Assembly: GCF_032854445.1 (NCBI RefSeq)
Contig: NC_088303.1
Span: 7,507,501-7,571,500, forward strand
Origin: Liolophura sinensis
Taxonomy: Eukaryota > Mollusca > Polyplacophora > Chitonida > Chitonidae
Length of the DNA stretch: 64,000 nucleotides
Direction of reading: 5' to 3'
The notes below the pieces were generated by a model. It was not told where the DNA came from, searched no databases, and saw nothing but the letters and a program-made list of their open reading frames with translations. Position numbers and translations under genes: made by a program. Below are positions 36,468 through 47,811 of the stretch, piece by piece. The first letter of the stretch is position 1; each line of letters opens with the position of its first letter.

Positions 36468-38434
36468 GCCACACATACATGTACCGAGGAAAACTCATTT
36501 GTTAAGATATCTGCCCCTAACCCCGGCGTGACCGCGTTCCCCCACACGACTCAGAATTCCACAATAAATGGCGGGAACATCAATATTTCTTTTGTTACAG
36601 TATTGAAAACGGCAACAGAAAACAGACTCAGTGACTCAATATTACAATGTTAACAATGCTTTATGTATAAAATGAGACGTACAGTTTTACAGACAGTTCA
36701 ACAACAACAACAACATACACATCAGTACTACCGGTCTTTACAAGTTTTCAGTTCACCTTTGCATCCCAAGGAATGTATTCCAGGAAATCCAACGTAAAGA
36801 CCATGGGATAAACACACAATTCACACAAGTCACAAATTGTCCTAGACAGGTACTTGGCCAGGTTAGCGAACACGAACACAGTACACAGGTTACACAGAAC
36901 TGGAACAGTCAAGCCTTTGAATGACGTCACACCCGCAGAGCACAACACAGGGTAAATACAGGCATGGAGGTATAATCCACTTCAGATCAGTCACAGCTCC
37001 CGCAGCAGCTCACAAACGAGCCGTTCAGAGACGTAGAGTAATGTCACCTTGTGGCAGAACGAACGTCCTTTGCAAAACTGAAAACTTCAGTTTAGAGTCC
37101 TTGACGACCTTGTCGGTCAGGTGAGGTCAGCGTGTTAAACAAATTACACAGTCAACACTGTATAATCATAATAAAGATCCGAACACCAATAAACGTGACT
37201 TCCGCAGAAATTCACATACACCAGACATCAGTACTACTGTGGTACACAAACGGTGCCGGCATAAAAATCTGTCCTCCCAAATGAAACTGGCATCACCAGC
37301 TCATATAAATACAATGGACTCGATACGAGAGCGTCGCACACTCTCCTGGCTCCCAGTGGATGCAGCAAAATACCTCCACTCTGCACAGAAAACACGGCTT
37401 ATATACGTGCCAGGTGGATTCAACTATTCTTAGACACAGAACTAACAGCCAATGAACATCCAGTTAAATAAACAGAGCATTGAACAAGGTGCTTTCGGCC
37501 AGGTCCGTGCTGTACATATATAACAGGGCCTGTTATGCTTTCAAAAAGGTCCGCAGACTAACAGTACATGAAGACATTAAATAGTCATACATAACACTTT
37601 CCATGGTAAATAATAATGTTCAGCTTAATTCTTGAGTTCCGTCAATGCATGACTCTTCCGTCAGTGAAGGGCTGTTCCGTTTAAGCACATTGCTTCTGTG
37701 ACCCAGTGCGTGTAGCACTTGTTACCTTGCGGTTACCTTGCGGGTCACTGAGAAATCCAAACTTGAAAACAAAACTGTTGGCTATTGTTGAGTAACTGTC
37801 TCCTGTTCAGTTTCTCGTCGGTCTGTACACACTGAACTTCAAACACCCAGCTGAAGTTTTTGCGTGGGTCTATACTATACTGAACTTGCTAGCAACAGGT
37901 CTTTTATACATATCCCATGAGAAATGCTGTATACTGATTGGTTGTGAACGTATCAACCCTACGGTTGTTTGATGTGGACTCGCCCACGGAAGAATCAACA
38001 CAGGGGAAGTGTATTAAATATGAAGGGGTGATTTGGTATGAAACACAAGAGAATATAGCTGTGAAGACTGAAATTTAACGTAAAAATTACATTACATTAC
38101 ATTTGTGGCCTCGTCCAAAAACAATGGACACTTCCATTTTTACTGCAGTTATCACAGCCGATACGCATTTTATTTCTTAAGTATGCTTGGTGAAGTATTT
38201 TAATACGTTTTGCTCTCGTCTTACAAAGCACTCGCAAAATATGCCTGGTTTATCGTCCAAAGCGACAAAAAGTGAGTTTATACATACACGTCGCCAAAGC
38301 ATATGCCCTAAGCGTTGGGTTCTGGTAGCTTTCAGGTTTATATATTTATTTCGATTTTTGTTTACCGCCCACACACAAGAATGACAGCTTTGCACAACAC
38401 ACTGGTCCCACCGATGTGCATGGGAGTTTGGTAC
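36468..38434. other. Noncoding stretch downstream of the recombinase pseudogene
   Basis: Only short open frames. Part may be the former 3' untranslated region of the recombinase element. On the - strand there are TATA-like sites near 37,902-37,908 and 37,399-37,405 (see promoter entry). Confidence 0.4.
37902..37941 (-). promoter_or_regulatory. Possible - strand promoter: CCAAT box and TATA box
   Basis: On the - strand, CCAAT (complement of 37,937-37,941) lies about 30 bases upstream of TATAAAA (complement of 37,902-37,908). No downstream gene was recognised on that strand. The pair could be chance in AT-rich DNA or part of a repeat such as an LTR. Confidence 0.25.
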
Positions 38435-38445
38435 AGGTTTATTGA

Positions 38446-38693
38446 TTTATTTATTTGATTGGTGTTTTACGCCGTACTCAGAAATACTTCACTTATACAA
38501 AGGCGGCCAGCTTTGTGGTTGGTGGAAAGCGGGCAGAACCCGGGGGAAACCCACGACCACTTGCAGGTTACTGACAGACCTTCCCACGTACGACCGGAGA
38601 GGAAGCCAGCAGTGCTGGACTTGAACTCACAGCGACCGCATTGGTGAGAGGCTTCAGGGTCACTGGCTAACCAACTGAGCCACGGAGACCCCA
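38446..38693 (-). mobile_element. SINE family A, full length, with TSD
   Basis: On the - strand it starts 'ggtctccgtggctcagttgg', containing the A box tggctcagttgg. Then come the B box 'gagttcaagtcc', the body 'gtacgtgggaaggtctgtca' and 'ccgggttctgcccgc', and the tail 'aaaacaccaatcaaataaat'. The repeat 'aggtttattga' flanks it at 38,435-38,445 and 38,694-38,704; on the right it is further triplicated. Best reference copy of this family in the window. Confidence 0.95.
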
Positions 38694-39180
38694 AGGTTTA
38701 TTGAGGTTTATTGAGGTTTATTAACTGAGAAATCTATGTTTAATACACATTCACCCAACAGCCAGGGAAAGGATTCGCCATGTAAGCTGATATATGTATG
38801 TTTGTATGTATGCACTACACAAAGTTCCAGGGAAACTGATGCAATGCAGGAGTGGCATGGTCAATATTTGTGTAGATGAAAATCCAATTTGCCCTAAGTA
38901 CCTGAACAGGAGTTAACAATAATTACCCGATTGTAAATTAACTTAAGAATGCACAATTTTTATGTATGCTTAGTTTCATGGAAATATTTTCAGTATTTGT
39001 GAATCAAAATCTGATTACATGGAAGGGCACTATTATGCAATGTCCTAAATGGGGGTAATTATGAAATTACAAACGGACAGACAGGCAAGCAGACTGACGG
39101 ACAGACAGGATGATTCCAGTATGCACCAATCCCCCCCCCCTCCCGCTTCCCCACGTCAAAGTATCACCTCAAAGCATCAC

Positions 39181-39302
39181 GGCCATACATGGAAAGGTCT
39201 GTAGGCAACCTTCGGACGGTCGTGGTTTTCCCCTGGGCTGGCCGCCGTCGTATAAGTGAAATATTCTTGAGTAGGGCGTGAAACACCAATCAAATAAATA
39301 AA
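39181..39302 (+). mobile_element. SINE family A, 5'-truncated, with TSD
   Basis: 3' half only: 'ggtctgtaggcaacc', 'cccctgggctggccgccgtc', 'gtataagtgaaatattcttg' and an aaataaata tail. Flanked by 12-bp near-perfect repeats 'tcaaagcatcac' (39,169-39,180) and 'tcaaagcgtcac' (39,303-39,314). A truncated copy with a target-site duplication indicates insertion by target-primed reverse transcription. Confidence 0.92.
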
Positions 39303-39451
39303 TCAAAGCGTCACCTTTTACATTTACGTGGCGATGCCTCGACATCTAAATTGTGTTCGTCTCGTCAAGACTTAGACGACACGTCATCACACGTGGGCAA
39401 GAGGGTCTGTAGGTGTGGTTACCGTCTGATAGCGTCATGACGTGTGGGGTC

Positions 39452-39650
39452 TCAGAGCGAAACGCCTGTATTCTCATCATTCGCAAGTCTCGTGTGATAA
39501 CATAGCCACACCTGTTTGATGTAGGGCCATGTCAAAACGGTTGACCTTCGGACCAGCATAACAGCAAAGCCACACAAACCCACAACTATTAGTAGGCCGG
39601 CGAACATTGCTGTGACGTTACATCCGGTAAAGCCAGCCAAACGGAAACAC
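39452..39650 (-). CDS. Possible terminal exon of a single-pass membrane protein
   Basis: On the - strand a pyrimidine-rich stretch ending 'cattcctaag' could be a 3' splice site, followed by 65 codons to a stop at 39,452-39,454. The peptide begins CFRLAGFTGCN and has a 20-residue hydrophobic segment (VTAMFAGLLIVVGLCGFAVM). A basic pair and a short tail ending DENTGVSL follow. That order (Cys-containing ectodomain end, membrane segment, Arg-Arg stop-transfer, short cytoplasmic tail) is what a last exon of a type I membrane protein looks like. No upstream exons were identified at higher coordinates, no poly(A) signal was assigned and the family is not recognised. It may be a chance frame. Confidence 0.22.
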
Positions 39651-39655
39651 CTTAG

Positions 39656-41699
39656 GAATGAAAAGAGATACATATTGTCAACAATAATCGCTGAGTAGAC
39701 TCTGGTTCACATTGATTTATTCTGTTCATTTATATAAGTTATGCATTCACAGGAACCAGTTGTACGAAGACGAAGAATAAATCTACACAAAAAATGCCAA
39801 AAGCTCTGAAGCTCTTTTTTCGAACTATAGAATAATTCGTTTGCACGCAATAACATCTCCGATTCTTATCAAGTGTAATATGTCCATCCTATATTTAGTT
39901 TGCCATTCACAAATTCAGGAATAGTAAGTTGTCAGTTATGAATCCACCTAAACAGAGGTATGAATAATTGCGTGTGTGTGTGTGTTTGGGAAATCACATA
40001 TTTGCGTTTTCTTGTTTCAGTGGTTAAGATGTTTGTTCTTCTCTCCCGGATCCCAATGATTTCACCGACTCCACTGCGTGTGGTGATTGAGTGGCAAAAA
40101 ACGGTCAACCGCCGTTGTATAGGACCGCCTATGTGGTCTTATAGGAAGTTTTCTGGAGGCCACATGCCTGCCATCATTATAACGAACAACAGTGTTTCGC
40201 AGGTGGGAATGTTTTTCATGAACATGCGAATTAAGGTCGGTGCACTCCGGGCACTTGCACCTATAAAATTGAGGGACGTTGTCAAATCTTCATCAGAACG
40301 GCGTTAACCCTACTGAAGCATTGTTCATAAACTAAACTGTCTGAACATAGTTATGTTGTCCAGCTAATGCAACTTTCTGACAACTCTAATATCTTAGTCA
40401 CAATAGAGCAATCAATTTGTTATTCTTCAAAATTTACATCAGATATCTAGTTTAAATACAAAATGCAAGGTTCCAATGAATGAAACAAATTTTTCAATTC
40501 GGCTAAAAGTATAGAAAAAGCTTATTACATCGATCTACATTTTCTGAGCCTGTTCAATGTTATGGGCCGATGTATGATGTTATTTGATGTAAATTTTGAA
40601 CGAAAAAATACCTCTTTAGTACAAAAATGGTTGTTACAGATGTTCACCGGGTTTCTCATTAGTCTTGATGCTGTTTTCGCTTTTTATTTCTTTTTGTTTT
40701 CTTGGCTGGGTTTAAACTTATCACAGTTGTTAGCTTTTGATTTTGGATGTTGTCATTTTTATGTCGAAAGCCATAACTGTTTGTTGGTTATAACACGCTC
40801 CTGCTCTGAAAAATGTCAATGTGGCGTGAAACCTCGATCTTTCATCCTCGCATTCATCCAAACACAGCAAACACTGATAGGCATATACATGCTAAAAACG
40901 GCTTTTTGACCACTACATTAGACATGTGACATGTTTTCTATAAAACACCAATGTTGTAAAAAAAAAAAGATGCCGGCCTATGTATAGACCCACCATATAC
41001 ACGTAACGCGTTTATGGATGAGACGTCTGCGTTGAAATAAAAGCAGCAAGGCGTTTGCACCTTAATGCGTGTGTTTTATTATAAATACGTGTCATGCGAA
41101 ACAACATATCACAATTGTCTCCGGTAAGACAGGAGATTCAAGCTATACAAGTCGGTGTCATAGGAAAACAAAAAAACTTATAGAAAGTTGTAAACGTGCT
41201 AATCATTGAGAATATGTATGAAAATTTGGAAAAGTAAGAAACTAAATTGCTTCTTGTAAAATCATCTTATCAAAAGAGCATCCTTTGATCATCAAAGTGT
41301 ATACCATGCTAATAAATTTACCATGTTTTGACAGATTAATATATTCTCAGCGACTTAATATTGTACTCTTTCTGGCTAATGCTAGTGGGAACACCCGGGC
41401 TGTTAATGAAGAATAAAATCCAGATTGCTGCCGTTAGCAGGCTGCATGAATCTTCGAAAAATACAGGAGAACAAAAAAAAAAAACATTTTAAAAAGACAG
41501 TATGGATAAATATTATTGAATGCATTGTGAATTATACAACTGATAGCCATGAATGACTTTCAAAATTCTGTGTAGGAATCATTTTTGTTATTGGTTTCAG
41601 CAAATTATAGCAAAATTCTAGTTTAGAGTCTTTCCTTAAGGTAAAAGGCATGTACAATGTAACAGACTCAAAGTACAAAGCAAACGATGTGGGTCTTCA
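39656..41699. other. Noncoding stretch, nothing firmly recognised
   Basis: Two 115-codon open frames on the + strand (39,960-40,307 and 40,562-40,909) have no known domain, and no splice context was found. The second has hydrophobic stretches, as expected from T-rich DNA. I do not call genes here. Confidence 0.4.
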
Positions 41700-41985
41700 T
41701 TTCCGCCTTGCCCTGGACAGGGAATTTGTAGATTGCTATAATTTCATTGTTCATGGGGCCAGGGCGATAAAAAGCGATTAACGCCGTTTATGGTGATGTC
41801 TGGTCAGTTTAAAGGCCACTTGACTTCCACCAATATGTCGCGCAAGTCTGTAACTCACCTTTGGGAAAGTTTGTCTGTAAGAAACTTGCCAAAGATTATT
41901 ATACTTCACCCACCCATGATTCTGGCCGCCATCGTGACCTTCATGGTTATGTCATTTAAATACATGAATAAATACAAGGCAGTGA
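41700..41985 (+). mobile_element. Diverged SINE family B copy
   Basis: 'gacagggaatttgtagatt' is the reverse complement of a block in the family B SINE at 49,535-49,840. It is followed by 'ctggccgccatcgtga' and an 'aaatacatgaataaataca' tail. The promoter boxes are lost. The 68-codon frame across it is not a gene. Confidence 0.45.
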
Positions 41986-44173
41986 CAGAGCTATAGCTCT
42001 GTAGATAGTACAGCTTGCAATCATACAATAATTAAAAAAATGATCCAGCAATACTTTTCGTTCGCCACATACATTTCATACATGTAGGTATGATAGCTAC
42101 AAAAGTATAGAAAGTGAAGGGGCATTCAGCATTTCACCGAAACAGGATTTGGTTGTTACAAAAAGCGTCATATTCCGCTTTCTTTCATGACAAATGTTCA
42201 GGTTTCTTTCATGACAAATGTTTCCTGGGGTTGTCATATTATAACCTTATGCCATGTGGAATTCAAAGAACTCATGCTTGTCCATCATACCTATAACATA
42301 AAAGACTGAGGGCCATTATCAAGGAAACACGAGCCACTTAAGAGTTCTGCTAAAACCTGCGACAAAGCGATAAACATGAGGGTGCCTAAGATAACAGCCA
42401 GAGACGAATTCACATAATTTGAAACAACAAATAGTATTGGAAAATGTACTCTAATAGTTTAACGTTTTACCCATGTACAAGGTTAAATATGCAAAGAAAA
42501 ACTCGACTAGCAGCGTTGATTGGTTTGTCAGTAGATTTTGACAGAATTTGCGAGAGATTTGTCTTGGCTTATACCCAGAGTGCACAGCATTCATGAATGC
42601 AAGATAATGACATCAGACTTATAGTCATGTGATTTACACGTTGGCCCAGAAAATATCTCGCTTGGAAGATGGCGCCACCTCTGCAATTGGAAGAAACTTC
42701 GATAGTTGCACACGATAGTCATAAGGGTAAGAGGGCAAACTACAGACCGAGCATCCAAAAAGGGTCCGTGTCAGGCAGTTTGTATACGCATGTAGGTGGA
42801 TGTGGCAAAACGGGGTTCAAATGATGAGGGAAAACGCGGTTCAGATGTGTCTCATTCTCCAGATCTTGTTTGATATCAGCACTGCGTTTCTATAACATTC
42901 CTGAACTCAGTTAATAAACTCATCATTATAGATTGCATGTAATCTTTCAATCGTTGTTGTTGCTAGCGATTCTTAAACTTACTTGAAGTTATTGCGATAA
43001 CCCATAATCTTCATTCACTCTTTTGACTGTAAATTTACTGTAAAATACAACATAATTTGATGTGTACATGTTTATACAGACATTTTCCACTGCAAGTTCC
43101 ACTGAGGGCTGACAAAGTGCAGTTTTAGTGTGTGGGTGTTTTTTTTTTTTAATGATATGAATTCCGTCATTATGTAATGAGGACTACCCATGAGTCAAGA
43201 CAAACTTGCACTTTGCATGCAATGTACAGAAGTTATCCTGCATCGATATCAAAGACTGCAGCATGAAGTGTAAGACTAGAGCTGCAACATCAGAGCAACA
43301 GTTGTCTATGGTCACAACTAACTGTTTCTAACTGTTCATGCAAACTCATCAACAGTAAGCGTTTGGTGCCTGCATTCTGAGAGCCACCTTGGCCAAACTC
43401 TGACATAGCCTTATGCCGATGAGAACATATGGAGAGTCTGGCACCCTCTGGGGTAAGGAGAGCTAGGACAAAGACAGTACGAGAGTTTTGAGTTACCATG
43501 TTTGAACATCATGGCAATGCCCCTCTGTTTCTTGACTGCGTCACTTTACGGTAGGGTGGAGCAAAACATTGCAATTTATCATGGGTGGGTATATACACAA
43601 AAATATTCAGGAAATGTCTTCCTTTGTGAGTAATTTTCATTATTTCTATATACGTGCCTAAATTTTATTTAAATGCTTACCTTTTAACCGTATACTAGTT
43701 CAAATTAGGAACACACAAACAGTGTTCTCTTAAAATAAAACCCAAACTTCAAACGAATCGGCCTAAAATCATGCACTATACCGAATATACCGTATATACA
43801 TTTTGTTTTAAGCCAATAATGGCTTTGTGCAATTCCACTTTTACACAGACAAACGATTTTGAATGAACATTTATTGTGCAATTACCAGTGATGAAAAAAT
43901 CCGCGGAAAACAAGTTATTCTTATATTCACAAAAGAATGTAACTTCCTACATTTTTTGGCTATAAACAAATTACTGATTCTGGATGGTTTCCAATGGTAG
44001 AAAGTGACCAAAATTTTTTCGAAGGCGTCTGAACCTGACAGAGATATACATAGCTAAGTCAATAAGCACAATGGGAAACTATTCTATACTTACCTCTAGC
44101 TTTGTCACTGTAGAATTGGGCATGATGGTGGATGTCATGGCGATCACAGCTACGCTGAGACTATATGTTAGAG
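41986..44173. other. Noncoding stretch, nothing recognised
   Basis: Short open frames only. A local direct repeat 'tttctttcatgacaaatgtt' occurs twice at 42,178-42,222. Confidence 0.45.
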
Positions 44174-44243
44174 TATTTATTATTTATTTATTTGATTGAT
44201 GTTTTACGCCGTACTCAAGAATATTTCACTTATACGAGGGCGG
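44174..44243 (-). mobile_element. SINE family A, 70-bp 3' end only, with TSD
   Basis: Contains only the tail and V-like 3' block ('gatgttttacgccgtactca', 'atatttcacttatacgag'). The 11-bp repeat 'atatgttagag' flanks it at 44,163-44,173 and 44,244-44,254. Such a short copy with an intact target-site duplication shows strong 5' truncation on insertion. Confidence 0.93.
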
Positions 44244-44334
44244 ATATGTTAGAGAAAACGATCAGGGCGTGAACATTGTGGATAGGAACACAACGACGAA
44301 TCTTTCAGGGATGCAGGGAACTACAAGTACATTT

Positions 44335-44480
44335 TACGGCCGAAAATTCCATGCGCATACTGTAGCATGCTGCAGAGGCGAAAATTATATGCGCATACTA
44401 CATCATACTGCAGAAACGAAAATTCCATGCGCATACTGTAGCATCCTGCAGAGACGAAAATCTATGCCTCAGTACATTTC
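44335..44480 (+). repeat. 38-bp minisatellite, about three to four copies
   Basis: Units begin 'cgaaaattccatgcgcatac' and contain 'tgcaga'. Three full units are followed by a degraded one and scattered remnants to about 44,530. The 91-codon frame over it is a repeat artefact. Confidence 0.85.
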
Positions 44481-44764
44481 CCGGTTGAAAATTCCAAGCG
44501 CATACCCAGAATCCAAAATCCACGCCTATAGTGCATCACACTGAAGAAGGAAACGCACAATGCAAACGAGCGTTGAATGGAAAGGCCAGATATGCACGTG
44601 CTGCAACAAAGCTGTGGGGATACAAACTCTTCGCACATACAGGATATACTACAGCAAATGTAGATTTGAAAACTCCAAGAGCGTACTAAAGCAGGGCGTA
44701 TAACGTAACCATCTACACTGATTACATGTTCGCGCACCTCTGACAGATATTTTATATTTGATTC

Positions 44765-44885
44765 ATCGTTGTTTAACGCCATATTCAAACATTTTTCATT
44801 TGTATCCGATGGACGACAGTTTTATGGATGGAGGCAACCAGATTACTTGGGATAAAGACCCAAAAGATTTCCACGTTTAGTTTAC
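44765..44885 (-). mobile_element. Degenerate SINE fragment (family A/B type)
   Basis: 'tttaacgccatattcaaaca' then 'atggacgacagttttatgga' follow the order of the SINE 3' block and body, at low identity and without promoter boxes. Confidence 0.5.
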
Positions 44886-44967
44886 AGGCTTGCACGTTAT
44901 TCTAGTCTTCAACGAACGTACGAGTTTCTCGTGGCCATACAATGTCAGCAAGTGTTATAATGATTCA

Positions 44968-45059
44968 TTTATTCATTCATTTGATTGATGTTTTACGCCG
45001 TACTCAAGAATATTTCACTTATATGACGGCGGTCAGCACTATGGTGGTAAGAAACCGGG
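44968..45059 (-). mobile_element. SINE family A, 92-bp 3' end only, with TSD
   Basis: 3' block 'tgttttacgccgtactcaag' and part of the body to 'agaaaccggg'. Perfect 12-bp repeats 'tataatgattca' flank it at 44,956-44,967 and 45,060-45,071. Confidence 0.94.
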
Positions 45060-45071
45060 TATAATGATTCA

Positions 45072-46864
45072 AATATAAAATGTAAAATATGAGAGTGTCA
45101 ATATCTTGAAATGTCTCGTCGCGTAATGACGGTTTGCATGTTTGAATACTGCAATTTTGTAAGATTTATAAATTAATGTTAAATGTATCATGATAGGGAG
45201 GAAAACAGCATTCGCAAGCGTATTACCGTTTTAAAGAAAACATAAAAATGATGCCAAAATCAGATATAAGAACGTCAAAACGTATTTGTAAACGTGCTTT
45301 ATATTTGTTCATTTTTTTTTCAAGAGAAAGGGGCATTTACAAATGTTTTTGTAGGGTGGGTATTAGAGGCCACCTTTATTTGGCATTTATCGTCGCTGCA
45401 TAATGTTCCAAATAAGGATGTGATGTATGTCTCATCAATTCAATTAGATTATATCCAAACATATGAATTTGATCTGAATTATGATAATATTTAGGAACGT
45501 ATTAAAAATATAAATATCATCCAAATCTAGGTTGAACACATAGGTTGTTAGCTGAAAAGATTACACGCCAAAGGGTGGTCAAAATACCCACAACACAAAA
45601 GTTTCAAGTGTCTTTTTTTCTTTAAAGAAAAATGTACTTTTCCCATGCTTTCAACTGAACTTTTTGTCATTTTTATGTTTCCTCCATCTTTAAACACTAG
45701 TAAAGTGAAAAGTGTAATTTCCAACACTAGTACAACGTGTAAACCTAACTTTAAAATGCTTTCCCTGCCTATATGTAAATGTTTTTCAATTTAAAGTTAA
45801 ACATAGCATATCAGCTTTAACCGTATGCTTATTATTGAACTTTAATAAAAGATCCAACCGATTAGTTGAACTTTTCGCGGGCACATTAGCCGCTTGAGTT
45901 CTGCCCCTACAACTATTTTCTATGCAATAGAAAGCTTTTAAAATACTACAAAATATAGTGGCCATTTTTGACCTCATATACAAGTGATATAAGGTCACAT
46001 CGACTTATTTGTCGATGTGACCTTCGAATTATACTAATAATAGTATTATTATTAAGTATTTATGATTACAGTTCTCTATAGCTCTTCTTCTAAAGCACAC
46101 GTTATTTTTACATTATGTACACTATATACATTTCTGTGCCAGTGAATTAGGACACGAATCGAATAAAAAAACTGATATGAAAAAAAGCAGAAACAACTAC
46201 CTAAATTATTAGTCTCTACTATTGTGGCTGTATCATATATGCCTGACTTTTTCTGGGCATTTCTGTCGTCGAGTTGTCTTGTTAAGGAAGATGACCAGGC
46301 TTCACCAAATCGTCTACCTGCAAACCTATTTGCATTATGCTTTTCGGTAGGTAAACTAAACTGTAAAATGCTGACGGGCTAAATGCATCTTATCCTTCTA
46401 TAAAACTTAACCGTGTAGACGGAAAACGATTTTTTACAAGTCTATACTAGCCCTGTGAGCACAGGGATGAAAATTGTCTTCCCTATATTTCCATGGGCAC
46501 TACCCAAGCAATGTCTTGTCTTTCTTCCAATGTGCATGCGGTAGGTATAACAGATGTAGTATGCATCAATGCTATAATCAATTTTAAAACGTGTTTATTG
46601 CTACACTCATCTCTAAGGGCCGAGCGTTGGTCTTTATTTAACAATTTTGAACAATTTTCGTAAACTGGTATAAACTGTTCAATATACTGCCGGTATGTGC
46701 GCTTAATAAAGTCTATAAAAATAAAGATTGACAAAAGAATGGGAATTTATTGATGGACTGTTACACATTTGCAGCTTAAATGTCACTTTTACGCTTAATT
46801 CTGGGTTGCGATACGTAAATATCGGATTCTGACTCGTTATTCACATCTTCAGCACTTGATATGC
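45072..46864. other. Noncoding stretch, nothing recognised except one hairpin
   Basis: AT-rich with short open frames only; the 83-codon - strand frame at 46,483-46,734 is unrecognised. It includes the perfect hairpin at 45,991-46,024. Confidence 0.45.
45991..46024. repeat. Perfect 14-bp inverted repeat with 6-nt loop
   Basis: 'aaggtcacatcgac' and its exact complement 'gtcgatgtgacctt' are separated by 'ttattt'. No gene abuts it and its role is unknown. Confidence 0.9.
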
Positions 46865-47029
46865 TAAACACTTCTTGAACTTGAATCCACTTGAAGACAA
46901 GGGGATTTTAACGAACCTTAGACTTTTGCAAACAACCACACAAGTGCTGCCGACTGCATGACTTGAAAATCCCTGAGTGATAGTGCTAGGCTAATACGCT
47001 ATAACCACTAAGCCACGAATGCCCTCTAA
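46865..47029 (-). mobile_element. SINE family B copy with tRNA-like head
   Basis: On the - strand 'ggcattcgtggcttagtgg' gives an A box (tggcttagtgg). A diverged B box ('ttttcaagtc') follows, then 'gcagtcggcagcacttg' and 'gtctaaggttcgttaaaatc'. The same order is found at 49,535-49,840. Confidence 0.75.
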
Positions 47030-47560
47030 AAATTCGACTTTTTCACAGTTTAGATCAGTGACGGATTTCCCCTTGCAATTCTCTCAGTTGACATTTTTGG
47101 GAAATTTAGGCCACGAGGGTACAGAAGGAGTCAAATGCAATACATTTTTATATTTAGCTAAACCAACTCAAAAATTAATTTCTTTCGGCGGTGTGTCCCT
47201 TTATTGTTCCGCACCGTTTAGGTACCACTCTTCAAAATGCGACAGTCTTGGGTTGGTGAGCTTCCATGCGCCTCCTGGACCCTTATCAAATGTGCTTGGA
47301 TAGACTGTCAAACTCGACCCTTTCTTTAATCTTTTTTTTTCTTTCACCAGGTCACCATGAATGCCCTCTTTCTAAATGAGCTTAAATACTTATAACCGTT
47401 CTTGCCTCTTGATCTAACAGTAGATGAATGACCCTGACTAAAACTGATCCCACGCATAGGTTACGCGTGAATACAGTACCCATAACAGTAATAGGCGTGA
47501 TCGGATCATATTTCCGGCTATACATGTACATTTCTGTATACAATTAAGGGTTCTTTTTAC
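47030..47560. other. Noncoding stretch, nothing recognised
   Basis: A 94-codon open frame (47,019-47,303, +) without family resemblance begins in the SINE head. No other feature. Confidence 0.4.
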
Positions 47561-47811
47561 TTCATTTATTTGATTGGTGCTTTCAGCCGTTCTCAAGAAT
47601 TCTTCACCTATACCGTGGCGGCCAGCATTATGATGGGAGGAACCTCTCTGCCTGAGGTAAACACACAGCCATCCGCAGGTTAGTGTCGGACCTCTCCACG
47701 TACGGGAGAGGAAGCCAGTATTAGCAAGACTTGAACTCACAGTCACTGCACTGGTAATAGGCTCAATGAGATGCGCTGGCACGCTATCACCTCGGCCATG
47801 GAGGCCCCCAT
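47561..47811 (-). mobile_element. SINE family A, near full length, diverged
   Basis: On the - strand: head 'ggcctccatggccgaggtga', B box 'gagttcaagtct', body 'ccgtacgtggagaggtccga', and 3' block with a caatcaaataaatga tail. A short repeat 'gggttct' occurs on both sides (near 47,548 and 47,815) and may be the eroded target-site duplication. The 134-codon frame over it is an artefact. Confidence 0.88.

Noticed and set aside
38594-38693. tRNA gene
   Set aside because: A and B boxes belong to a SINE head, followed by a SINE body and flanked by a target-site duplication; no full cloverleaf. The same holds at 14,556, 46,980 and 49,740.
40562-40909. 115-codon frame with hydrophobic stretches, possible membrane protein
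   Set aside because: Hydrophobicity is expected from T-rich sequence; no conserved motif, splice site or neighbouring exon was found.
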